NCBI GenBank assembly: GCA_033439265.1
Contig: JAVTVX010000017.1
Location: 6,842,001-6,906,000 of the forward strand
Source of the DNA: Dillenia suffruticosa
Taxonomy: Eukaryota > Streptophyta > Magnoliopsida > Dilleniales > Dilleniaceae
DNA length: 64,000 nt
Direction: 5' to 3'
The position numbers were made by a program, and so were the translations under genes. Below are positions 55,314-64,000 of the stretch, one piece after another. Below the pieces are notes generated by a model that was not told the DNA's origin, did not search any database, and saw nothing but the letters and a program-made list of their open reading frames with translations. Numbering within the stretch: position 1 is the first letter of the stretch; each line of letters starts with the position of its first letter.

Positions 55314-55803
55314 TGTTGGTTATTGATGCCCATTATGGGCATTTGGGTAATTAAGGAATGGGGTAACTCCCATCCTTAATTACCATTAACCAATATTTTG
55401 GTAACCCCCAACCAATTAAGTGAATTGGTCTTACCTTCCTTCTGAGAGAGAAAACAATAGAGGAAACTCTCCTTCTCCTACCTTGTGTGTGGAGAGAAGC
55501 CATGTGAGGCAACTATGGAGGCTAGGGTTTCACATATTCTCTAGAGAGAGAAACTAGAGAGAGGGATGGAGATTTTCGCGTAGGAAAATCTCCCATCGTC
55601 AGACGATTCACCGGACATGAGGATTGCGGCGTTGTGATGCTGTGGTGGTGATTCGACTAACCTCGTGATCACCATCCGACCGGGCGATCCGTTCGAGGGA
55701 CATCGCGACACGGTAGATTTTGGAGACCGCCCAATAGAGGTATTTATCCCGAAAATTCCGATCTATTTAATTCACGCTTCCGCATGCGCGATTAAATCCA
55801 ACA
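55314..55803 (+). repeat. Element A LTR 2 (middle LTR), 490 bp
   Basis: Full length with both ends intact. It differs from LTRs 1 and 3 at two positions by my reading: A at 55423 (G in the others) and G at 55683 (T in the others). Confidence 0.95.
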
Positions 55804-55820
55804 TTTAGGGTTTAGGGTTT
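55804..55820 (+). repeat. Telomere-like tract, (TTTAGGG)2TTT
   Basis: TTTAGGGTTTAGGGTTT, the Arabidopsis-type plant telomere repeat, sits exactly between the end of LTR 2 and the duplicated internal segment, where a primer-binding site would stand in a normal tandem copy. Confidence 0.9.
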
Positions 55821-55952
55821 GCTTGCAAGTGTACTCGCCGGTCGCACGACGCCCAATCCAGTATGAAGGTCCAGTAGGGTGATGTGATAAATCGCATGAG
55901 TTGCGATCTTGTGATTGACGGAAGTGAAATGCCCTAATGTGCAAGTGGGAGA
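55821..55952 (+). repeat. Duplicated 132-bp 3' end of the element A internal region
   Basis: Matches 55182-55313 with a single difference (A at 55828, G at 55189), including the polypurine tract. It is what remains of a second internal copy. Confidence 0.95.
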
Positions 55953-56442
55953 TGTTGGTTATTGATGCCCATTATGGGCATTTGGGTAATTAAGGAATGG
56001 GGTAACTCCCATCCTTAATTACCATTAACCAATATTTTGGTAACCCCCAACCAATTAAGTGGATTGGTCTTACCTTCCTTCTGAGAGAGAAAACAATAGA
56101 GGAAACTCTCCTTCTCCTACCTTGTGTGTGGAGAGAAGCCATGTGAGGCAACTATGGAGGCTAGGGTTTCACATATTCTCTAGAGAGAGAAACTAGAGAG
56201 AGGGATGGAGATTTTCGCGTAGGAAAATCTCCCATCGTCAGACGATTCACCGGACATGAGGATTGCGGCGTTGTGATGCTGTGGTGGTGATTCGACTAAC
56301 CTCGTGATCACCATCCGACCGTGCGATCCGTTCGAGGGACATCGCGACACGGTAGATTTTGGAGACCGCCCAATAGAGGTATTTATCCCGAAAATTCCGA
56401 TCTATTTAATTCACGCTTCCGCATGCGCGATTAAATCCAACA
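55953..56442 (+). repeat. Element A LTR 3 (outer 3' LTR), 490 bp
   Basis: Reads the same as LTR 1 throughout and is followed by the TCTGA target duplication. Confidence 0.95.
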
Positions 56443-56672
56443 TCTGAAGTTCCCTCTCTTAATTCTCTTTCTCATCCCTCTTATTCTCCCTTTCTTTTTG
56501 TGTTTTCTTGCCAATGGCCAGAACTCTCTCTCTCTCTCTCTCTAGTGATCTTTTTCTAATCTCTCTTTCATTCCTTTTTTTTTCATTGGAACTCTCTTTC
56601 ATTCTCTTCCTTCTCGTGTTCTTCTTGCCAATTGGCAACCAAAATTGATCGTTTGACAACTTGAATTAAATG

Positions 56673-56706
<34 letters not shown>

Positions 56707-59700
56707 CAAGAAAAGAACAACTTAATGTGATCAAAGGACAATATGAATTGATTGATCAAGAGAAACAAAGAGAACATAAGAAAATAAAAGAGAACCCTGT
56801 ATTGTTGACAGCGATAATGACAAAGAAATTGAATTAATTGATTAATTGGGACAGAGACAAAGAGAAACAAGGAGAGAAATAAATATATGTATGCAGAGAG
56901 AGAGAGAGAGAGAGAGAGGGCTGTTGAATGAGAGGGACGGGGCTCCAGCCATAGGCAAGAACACGATGCATTATGGGGGGAGAGGGAATATGCCACTTTA
57001 GCCGAATCTCGTTGACGGGCTAACTTGACAATTGATTAAAGTTCACAAAAGAAATTTTGTATTTTACTCTTTTAACAAAGTAAGTCTTGCCTTCAAAATT
57101 CTAAGGAAAATAGAAATAGGAAGCGAGTCCTCTAATCTTCATTTGTTAACCGTTGAAATCAACTGTAGAACCCACTTTAGAATGTAGTTGGTGATCATGT
57201 TTCTAATGCAAGAGCCTAAGCGCAATGGAGTTTCTCTTTAACCATAGGGAAAACGTTAAACATTTTGGCCTTTTAGTAAATTTATAGAGTATTTCTTTAA
57301 AAAAAAAATTATAAAGTGCACATAACTGGTTAGAAATCATGTGAACCTGATAAGTAGAGTAAAAATCATTGATTTCAAATTTCATTCAAATGATTGCCAA
57401 AAGTTCAAAAGCTCACTATAAAATTTATCTCTTAAATTGAGCTATATATTTATTTAAAATGAATTAATAGAATCTTTAAATACTAATAACTAAATAAAAG
57501 AAAATATTTTCACTTTATAGATCTCACAATGATCGTGAATGACATATACTACTAAATTTTCGTTCTCAAACTAAGAATTTTGAGCTATTTATGTGCAATA
57601 TTGTGTGTGACATACTCTAAATAGAATAGGGTTTCAAATGTAGGCGAATATATCTCTAAAATATGCAAGATTAGGCGGACTTTGTTGTTGTTCTCTCGCG
57701 AATGCAAAATGCCCTTTCAGAATGAGAAAAAATGAAAAGAAAACAATGATAAAAAAAAAAAAAAAAGGCATGAAAGGGTGACTGCTCCCTTCTTCTTGAT
57801 TTTGCATAGGAATTGGAATAGCACGGTTACACTAACATTGAAAATATTGCATAAAAAGATGGATAATACAATATTTGGCTAATATAACAAGCAATCTTCC
57901 ATCAATCATAGATTTTGTGGTTACATAATCTTATATTGTTAGAATTTAAAGGAAATATCTAAAGAAAAAAAAAATTCTAAAATAGTCTGTCCCCTCCATC
58001 ATTCTCCTGGCGAAATCAATTTTGCAAAAATTATTATTATTATTATTATTTGCAATAAAATCTCTTGGTATCGAAGAGGTCGTGCAAGAACTTTCATTTT
58101 TGTAACAACCATATGCTTCTCTTAACATTGATGATAAAATTTTAAAAAAATGAAATGATTAATTAATTGATAATCGGGAATATATGTATATGAATGATGA
58201 CGTGGTATTGAGGGGCGGCTATGATTTAATCTATTAAAAGGTCCTAATTATTTATTCAAATTATTGCTTGCGTGAGTGGAGAAGTAAAAAAAAAAAAAAA
58301 AAAAAAAAAAACAATAATCACCGTCCAAGTTGCAAAAAAAACGTAAAGTACAAACAAATGTGAATAAAATTTTTTATTATTTAATTACCAAACTTGTGGT
58401 GCTTTGTTGAAATATGAGAAAAGATGGTCCACCTAACCCACCGATCATTGATGCTCAACAATTGTGTGACCAAATTATTAAATTCAATCAAATATATCTG
58501 CAAATTAATCTAATATTTTATTTTAAATTATATAATTTTTCTTTCGAACACAACTTATTGTTAATAAATTTTAACATACAAATATTTTTTAATTTTTCCA
58601 TCAACTCCTTTTAGATTTTGATAAATTCTATTTTCATTCTGATTTATTATTAGTTTTTACTCTCAAAAATTAAATGCATTAGTTTTTTCTATTTTAAAAT
58701 TTATTTAAATATATTTATTAGCTCTAAATGTTTTAACTTTTCTCTCTGAAAAAATTAAAATTAGTTTCTATTTTTAAAACAAAAAATATTAATTTTTATT
58801 TAAAAACTTTATCTATGTTAAAAAGTAATTTTGAGGGACTTCAATTATTTTTTTCCCTTTTCCACTTCTGTTACCCTACCGACTCTGGGGTAATATTTAT
58901 GAGCAAATGTTACCTGGCATGAAAATTGAGAGAGAAAAAGTTGGTGTACCCCACTTTCGAGGTAAATGCTGGCCTTGAAAATTTGGAGAGGAAAAAAATT
59001 TTTTTAAGTAGTTAAAAAAATTTTCTTTTTGTATAAAATCATAGATGTGATAAAATTTACATCAGTTTTTTTAAAATATGTATTTGAATTAATTATTTTT
59101 AAAAATTAGAGATATATTTATAAATTTTATACTTTAACGTATAGTGATAATATAAAAATATTAAAAATAAAATAAATTTAATTAATACAAATTTTATACT
59201 TTATTCGGTTGGGGTGGGGGGGAGTAGGGTCATGGGGACAACATTATCCAATTGGTCGCTGCAAAGTAGGAGAGAGTTTTACGTCGCTGTCATTGAATAT
59301 GTCAAGCAGCACTCAAATCATTATTGCCCAATTGATAGAATAATAAAAATAAAAAATAAAATAAAGATGGGTCCATTTGCCCCCAAGCCCAAACACGACC
59401 CCACATCCAACCCCTCTTTTTGCTATTTCGGTGTCACCTCGCCGTTGAACCCATATACACGTGGACGGCGTAGCATTTCCAAAATCTGATGTATAAAAAT
59501 AAACAGTCACCCAATTTCTATAACTTTTACAAAACTACTTTAGAATTAAAAATTTAATTAATTCAATAGTAAAGTTATTTTTAAATTATTTTTATTTCAT
59601 TTAATATTATATTAATAATATTATTCTCAGTTAAAAGGATTAACTATTTCACATGTTCATATAATTGGTCCAATTTATAAGATTTAAATAGTTCCAAATA

Positions 59701-60120
59701 ATCACAATATAAGAATAATTTTAATTTTTAATTATATAATTAGAATTTCACTTAAATAATTTCTTCTCTTATTAAATGTGGTTATATTAACTCAAGTGTC
59801 TTTTAATTTCGCATAGTCTGCATAGGACTTTGGCATGTAAGGAAGAATTAAAAAAGAGATTGAACTTATTAAATCTTGATTTAATGAAATTTTGACGTGA
59901 TTCCGTATTACGAATAGGTTAAAACACAAATTTCTCACTTTAAATAAAATGTCGGTAAAAGCATCGGGGGGGGGGACAACTATTTTTTTTTTTCCTTCAC
60001 TTGTTCCAGTAAGTCATCTCTACGAATTTTACACAATTTGAATCATAACTATGCCAGATTGAACCCTAATTTTAGAAAAATCAATACCAACATTGACTCT
60101 TTAATTATTCATTTTCTCCA
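56443..60120. other. Intergenic between the two copia elements
   Basis: Starts with a CT-rich and GA-rich tract (56443-56930, including GA repeats at 56675-56702 and 56896-56920) and becomes very AT-rich. Poly(A) of about 27 bp at 58287-58313 and an ATT repeat near 58031. A TA-free 91-codon frame at 59214-59489 begins with GTG and has no recognisable domain. No gene supported. Confidence 0.5.
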
Positions 60121-60540
60121 TGTTAATTGATGCCCACGTGGAGCAGGTTGGGGGTAATGGGCAGTTACCCATTACCCCACTCTCCCCTATTTTCACTCTC
60201 CAAATAACTCCTACGGGAGTTATGATTTACACACAAAATAAAAAAGAAAAAAAAAAAAAAGGACAAGAGAAATAATTAATCAAGAGAGATGATGATCAAG
60301 AGGGATTGATTCCGATCAACGCACGAATCACCGGGTTAAGGGTTGGAACGTCGTGGTATTGTGTTAATAGTTCGTCTTACGTAACTATCATCCCGACTGC
60401 GAGTTGTTGCAGTTCCAAATTTGCGGTTTCCGAAATTATTCGAATCACCGATTAAGGTACACCGTAAACTTGATCTTTTATGATTCTGAAAAATGTTAAT
60501 TATTGCTTCCGTTGCGTGATTGAGTCACCATATTCTAACA
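60121..60540 (+). repeat. Element B 5' LTR, 420 bp
   Basis: Starts TGTTAATTGATGCCCACG and ends ATATTCTAACA (inverted ends TGTTA/TAACA); the primer-binding site follows. The length is inferred from these ends because the second LTR is not in the window. Confidence 0.8.
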
Positions 60541-60541
60541 T

Positions 60542-60553
60542 TGGTATCAGAGC
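60542..60553 (+). other. Primer-binding site, initiator tRNA-Met
   Basis: TGGTATCAGAGC, at the same spacing after the LTR as in element A. Confidence 0.9.
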
Positions 60554-60889
60554 GTGTTAGATATATTTTAAATAATTTTTCGGAATTTAATTTGGGTATA
60601 AAATATAGGGTATAAAATTTGAGGTTCGGATCACGAATGAATTTCGTGAATCCGATTATACCACTGTGTTACCCAACTCACGTAGAACACGAAAATAATT
60701 TTTTCGTAATTTTCTGAGCACAATAGGGCTAAGAAAATTCCGGTTGAAGCATTCGGCCGTGAATAGTGACCGAACACTTCAACCCCAGATTTGGCGAGTT
60801 TTAGGTCAAATCAGAGCATGAAAATGGTAGATCTACATTTTGACATATATATTGCATGTTGTTTATACTGGAAATTGGGTTTTCGGAGA

Positions 60890-61412
60890 ACCGGGTCGAA
60901 AAACCCAGTTGCAGACCCGTCGGGCAAGGAAGATGAGTTCCAGACCCGCGGGCGCGTGCACAACACGCGCCAATCAGCGCGTCCAGCTGGCGCGTATACC
61001 TCACGCGCACGTAAAGCGCGTGAGCGGTCCAGAAGGGGCACGGGTCGGGGCGGGTCAAGAGTCGACCCACGACCGACACGTGTCGGGTCAACCCGACCCG
61101 TTAACCGCAGTCGGGTCACCTGACCCGTTTGACCGACCCGCTGACTCGGCTCCGCGCGTGAGGGCGCGTGAGAACGCGCCGCGACTGGGCACGCGTGAGC
61201 CGAGCCGGCTAAGGCGCGTGGCAGCGCGTGAGCCACGCGCGCCGCGTGATCCGAGCCACGAAAGGCGCGTGGTGGCGCGTGAAGAACTTACCGCGCGTCT
61301 GGCGCGTGATCCAGGCTCCTGCCGGCGCGTGGAGGCGCGTGGCAGGGCCTGCAGACGCGCCGTCGGTGCGCGGCGGCGCGTGGGGACCCCGGCGGCGCGT
61401 CAGGTCGCCCAA
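60890..61412 (+). repeat. GC-rich GCGCGTG heptamer array in the element B leader
   Basis: Same position and build as in element A: GGGTCAACCCGACCCG-type words first (61080-61140), then ten GCGCGTG heptamers between 61150 and 61400. Sequence between heptamers differs from element A, so word density is kept better than exact sequence. Open frames on both strands (60791-61509) are composition artefacts. Confidence 0.85.
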
Positions 61413-61663
61413 AATTGATTTTTTCAATTTTCTTTTGAGGTCCTATGAGGTAAATTATGACTATTTGTGGGATTTTGTACACCGAATTAAAGTCCAGATA
61501 AAAAGATGAGATCCCGGGTTGTGGTGTATAGTGTCCGTTGACTCATATGCTCACTTTGGGATCAATACTTGATTCATTTTGGATTTTTAATTCGTAGGGT
61601 GTACGAAATTGTGAAAATAAGCATTTTTAGTCACTAACGTCTCTTTTTCTGTGTAACAGAGAC

Positions 61664-64000
61664 ATGGCTGCTACGAAGACTGTCGTTCTAGATCTCGTTA
61701 AGGGAGATAAACTGAACGGTGACAATTATGATATTTGGCACCGAAAGGTTCAGTTTGTCTTCGAGGAACAAGAACTCGGGGAAGTTCTTAAAAACGAGAT
61801 GGTGGACCCCGGGGAGGGTTCCACGGCACAAGCACGACGGGATCAGGAGGTGTATCGTGCTTGGAAAAAGAAGGATAGCCAAGCGAGGGTAATCCTTCTT
61901 AGCTGCATGCACGATGAACTGATTCCGATTTACGAGCAGTATCCTACTGCACAGTCGATCTGGCATGCTCTAAGGGAGCAATATAGCGCCCCGTCAGCTC
62001 CTAAGGTGAGGATGCTGACTTATAAGTTCATTACTTATAAGAAGAGGCACGATCATACAATGAAACAGCATTTAATGCACATGTCGAGTATGATCGCCTC
62101 TCTGAAGAATATGGGGGAGCCGATGTCTAATGAGCTTCAGGTACTGGGTGTGATCCAGTCCTTGCCTGACTCCTGGGATGTGGTTAAGACCTATCTCACG
62201 CACACTGAGAGTATTCATACTTTCATGGACGTGAGTAGGCACTGTGAGCTCGAAGAGGAGCGTCAGGAGGTGGCTAGGTCTTCTTCTGCTCATGCTAATT
62301 TTGCGGAGTCGAGTAAGGGCTCCCGGGGTTTAAAGCGCAAGTGGCGCAAGCATGAGAAGAAGGCCAAGGGCCAAGGCAAGAAGAAGCAACCTGCCAAGAC
62401 CGACGACAAAGGACAGAAGCGCAAGAAGAAGGAGCTCGATAAGAGCAAAGTCCAATGCTATGTTTGTGGCAAGCTTGGGCATTTCGCACGCGAGTGTGGC
62501 GGGCGAAAGGTATGTCCTTCTTCTTTACATGGTTTGAGTTACGTGTCATCTAGTGTGATGTTCATTAACTCTTCTCCTTTGTGGATTGTAGACTCAGGAG
62601 CCACAGACCATGTAGCTCGGGACAAGAGCGCATACGTGGAGTTCCGCCGTTTAAGTCCCCAGGCGAGGAGGCTGTACGTGGGGAATGGAGCATTCGTGGA
62701 AGTAAAAGGGATTGGCACTTGCAAGCTATTGCTACGAAGTGACCAAGTCTTATATCTTCATGATATTTTGTATGCTCCTGAGATTAGGCGGAATCTAGTA
62801 TCTGTCCGATGTTTAGATTTGTTAGGATATTCAGTGTTGTTGGGAAACTCTAGAGTTTCCATTACTTATGACAGTTCTTTAATTTGTTCCGGTTTGGTCC
62901 ATGAGGGACTTTATGTACTGGATATGATTTCATGTTATGAGACTTATTCTTCATCTACTATTGCTTTTGCATCTGATAGTGTAGTGGATGATGTGAATGT
63001 ATGGCATAGTAGACTTGGCCACATAGGGCAAGAGAGGATGGCCCGGTTAGCTACGAATGGCCTGATGGACCCGCTAACCAAGGTTCAGTTGCCCGTATGT
63101 GAGTTTTGCCTTGCGGGCAAAGCCACTAGAAAACCATTTGGGAAAGCAATGAGAGCTGGGACTCCATTGCAATTGGTCCATTCCGACATTTGCGGACCCA
63201 TGAATGTGAGAGCCCGAAACGGAGCCACGTATTTTATTACATTTATAGACGATTTCACGCGTTTCGGTTACGTCTACCTGATCTCACACAAGTCTGAGGC
63301 ACTAGAATGTTTCAGGAGGTTTATCAGTGAGGTTGAAAATCAGCTAGACTTGAGGGTGAAAACTTTCAGAACCGATCAGGGGCGCGAGTATCTGTCTGAG
63401 CAATTTAAAGAGCTCTGTTCCGATAGAGGTATTACAAGACAGTTAACTATTCCTGCTACTCCTCAACAGAACGGAGTAACCGAGAGAAGGAATAGGACTC
63501 TGTTGGAGATGGTGAGGTCGATGATGGCACAAGCCAACCTACCTATCTCCCATTGGGGGGATGCGTTGTTGACTGCGGCTTACGTCCTTAACCGTATTCC
63601 GACAAAGTCTGTAGTAAGCACCCCATACGAGCTTTGGACAGGGAGACAGCCTGACCTTAGCCACTTGAGGCCATGGGGTTGCGCTGCGTATGTTCGTGAT
63701 TCCTCGCATCAGTACGGCAAGTTAGGACCGCGAGGAAAGAAGTGTATCTTTGTTAGATACTCTGAACAATCCAAAGGATATGTGTTCCTAGGAGAACATA
63801 CGGACAGTACTGTCACCGAGATAGAGTCTCGTGATATCACATTTCTCGAAAGTGATTTCCCTAAAAGAGGAGAAATCGATCGAGATCTCACCTTTTACGA
63901 GATGGATGAGCCTAGTGGCTTAGCCGAACCCAGTGACGAGATTCAAGAGCCGATTATGGATCTTGATCTTAGTGGGAGCAATCCATTTCAAGGTGTGGGA
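61664..64000 (+). CDS. Copia gag-pol polyprotein (gag, protease, integrase), 3' end outside
   Basis: Frame open from the ATG at 61664 to the last base, 779 codons without a stop. Domains in order: gag (about residues 1-250, LNGDNYDIWHRKVQF start, Lys-rich end), CCHC zinc knuckle CYVCGKLGHFAREC (C265, C268, H273, C278), aspartic protease WIVDSGATDH (D310), integrase HHCC zinc finger (H448, H453, C479, C482), and integrase core with D508, D571 and E607. The 35-residue spacing of the last two gives the DD35E signature, followed by RRNRTLLEMV and the YELWTGRQPDLSHLRPWGC segment. Domain order protease-integrase before reverse transcriptase is diagnostic for Ty1/copia. All catalytic residues visible here are present, so the proteins could be functional. 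Reverse transcriptase and RNase H lie beyond 64000. Confidence 0.93.
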   Translation, partial: MAATKTVVLDLVKGDKLNGDNYDIWHRKVQFVFEEQELGEVLKNEMVDPGEGSTAQARRDQEVYRAWKKKDSQARVILLSCMHDELIPIYEQYPTAQSIWHALREQYSAPSAPKVRMLTYKFITYKKRHDHTMKQHLMHMSSMIASLKNMGEPMSNELQVLGVIQSLPDSWDVVKTYLTHTESIHTFMDVSRHCELEEERQEVARSSSAHANFAESSKGSRGLKRKWRKHEKKAKGQGKKKQPAKTDDKGQKRKKKELDKSKVQCYVCGKLGHFARECGGRKVCPSSLHGLSYVSSSVMFINSSPLWIVDSGATDHVARDKSAYVEFRRLSPQARRLYVGNGAFVEVKGIGTCKLLLRSDQVLYLHDILYAPEIRRNLVSVRCLDLLGYSVLLGNSRVSITYDSSLICSGLVHEGLYVLDMISCYETYSSSTIAFASDSVVDDVNVWHSRLGHIGQERMARLATNGLMDPLTKVQLPVCEFCLAGKATRKPFGKAMRAGTPLQLVHSDICGPMNVRARNGATYFITFIDDFTRFGYVYLISHKSEALECFRRFISEVENQLDLRVKTFRTDQGREYLSEQFKELCSDRGITRQLTIPATPQQNGVTERRNRTLLEMVRSMMAQANLPISHWGDALLTAAYVLNRIPTKSVVSTPYELWTGRQPDLSHLRPWGCAAYVRDSSHQYGKLGPRGKKCIFVRYSEQSKGYVFLGEHTDSTVTEIESRDITFLESDFPKRGEIDRDLTFYEMDEPSGLAEPSDEIQEPIMDLDLSGSNPFQGVG

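Larger units (their letters stand above)
48787..56442 (+). mobile_element. Ty1/copia LTR retrotransposon A, three-LTR, non-autonomous
   Basis: The insertion is bounded by a perfect 5-bp target duplication, TCTGA (48782-48786 and 56443-56447). Order: LTR (48787-49276), primer-binding site, GC-rich leader, decayed gag-pol, polypurine tract, LTR (55314-55803), 17-bp TTTAGGG tract plus a 132-bp copy of the internal 3' end, LTR (55953-56442). The LTRs start TGTTGG and end CCAACA. Gag, protease, integrase, reverse transcriptase and RNase H relics lie in copia order with many stops. The outer LTRs read as identical, which means a recent insertion, so the enzymes must have come from another element. 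Confidence 0.92.
60121..64000 (+). mobile_element. Ty1/copia LTR retrotransposon B, 3' part beyond the window
   Basis: 5' LTR 60121-60540, primer-binding site at 60542, GC-rich heptamer leader, and an open gag-pol from 61664 to the window end. Related to element A by its LTR head (TGATGCCCA), leader, GCGCGTG array and gag-pol sequence. Reverse transcriptase, RNase H, 3' LTR and target duplication fall outside. With no interruption in 779 codons it is a candidate autonomous relative of element A. Confidence 0.9.

Noticed and set aside
55804..55820. Interstitial telomere array marking a chromosome fusion
   Set aside because: Only about two and a half repeats, exactly at a retrotransposon junction; a repair filler explains it better.
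59214..59489. 91-codon plus-strand frame between the copia elements
   Set aside because: GTG start; the internal Lys/Ile run follows local AT composition; no family resemblance.
60791..61509. Up to 192-codon Arg-rich frames on both strands
   Set aside because: Same cause in element B; the real gene starts at 61664.

Overview
This is a stretch of plant nuclear genome, from a eudicot or other broad-leaved angiosperm. Intergenic DNA is very AT-rich, genes are split by GT-AG introns, and the proteins belong to plant-only families (VQ, GRAS, group I bZIP, CYP722, nodulin-21-like iron transporters). Copia retrotransposons and tRNA-derived SINEs are present. I cannot place the species. No prokaryotic system, CRISPR array, rRNA or intact tRNA gene was seen.

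Layout. 1-311 (-): N-terminal exon of an unrecognised protein with its TATA box. 6044-6757 (+): VQ-motif protein of the MKS1 type. 13677-14336 (-): vacuolar iron transporter-like protein. 22186-28407 (+): four-exon group I bZIP factor (VIP1/RF2a/bZIP18 type). 30075-31429 (+): truncated, stop-containing CYP722 cytochrome P450 pseudogene. 33723-36542 (-): five-exon serine decarboxylase (SDC). About 37794-38215 (-): broken relic of an unrecognised gene. 42230-43366 (+): single-exon F-box protein. 46521-47911 (-): GRAS-family gene split by one frameshift.

The right-hand 15 kb is dominated by two related Ty1/copia elements. Element A (48787-56442) has a 5-bp target duplication and three 490-bp LTRs. 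Its internal gag-pol is riddled with stops, and a 17-bp telomere-like (TTTAGGG) tract sits just after the middle LTR. The outer LTRs read as identical, so a decayed, non-autonomous element seems to have moved recently. Element B (60121 to beyond 64000) is related and has an uninterrupted 779-codon gag-protease-integrase frame that runs off the window; a family like B could have supplied A with enzymes. Both carry a GC-rich leader packed with GCGCGTG heptamers.

The intergenic DNA also holds at least two well-preserved copies of a tRNA-derived SINE (11263-11479 and 40525-40757), about nine older relatives, microsatellites, a likely hAT-type miniature element in a bZIP intron and a CACTA-like block. 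The host genes are unrelated neighbours and do not form a pathway or cluster.
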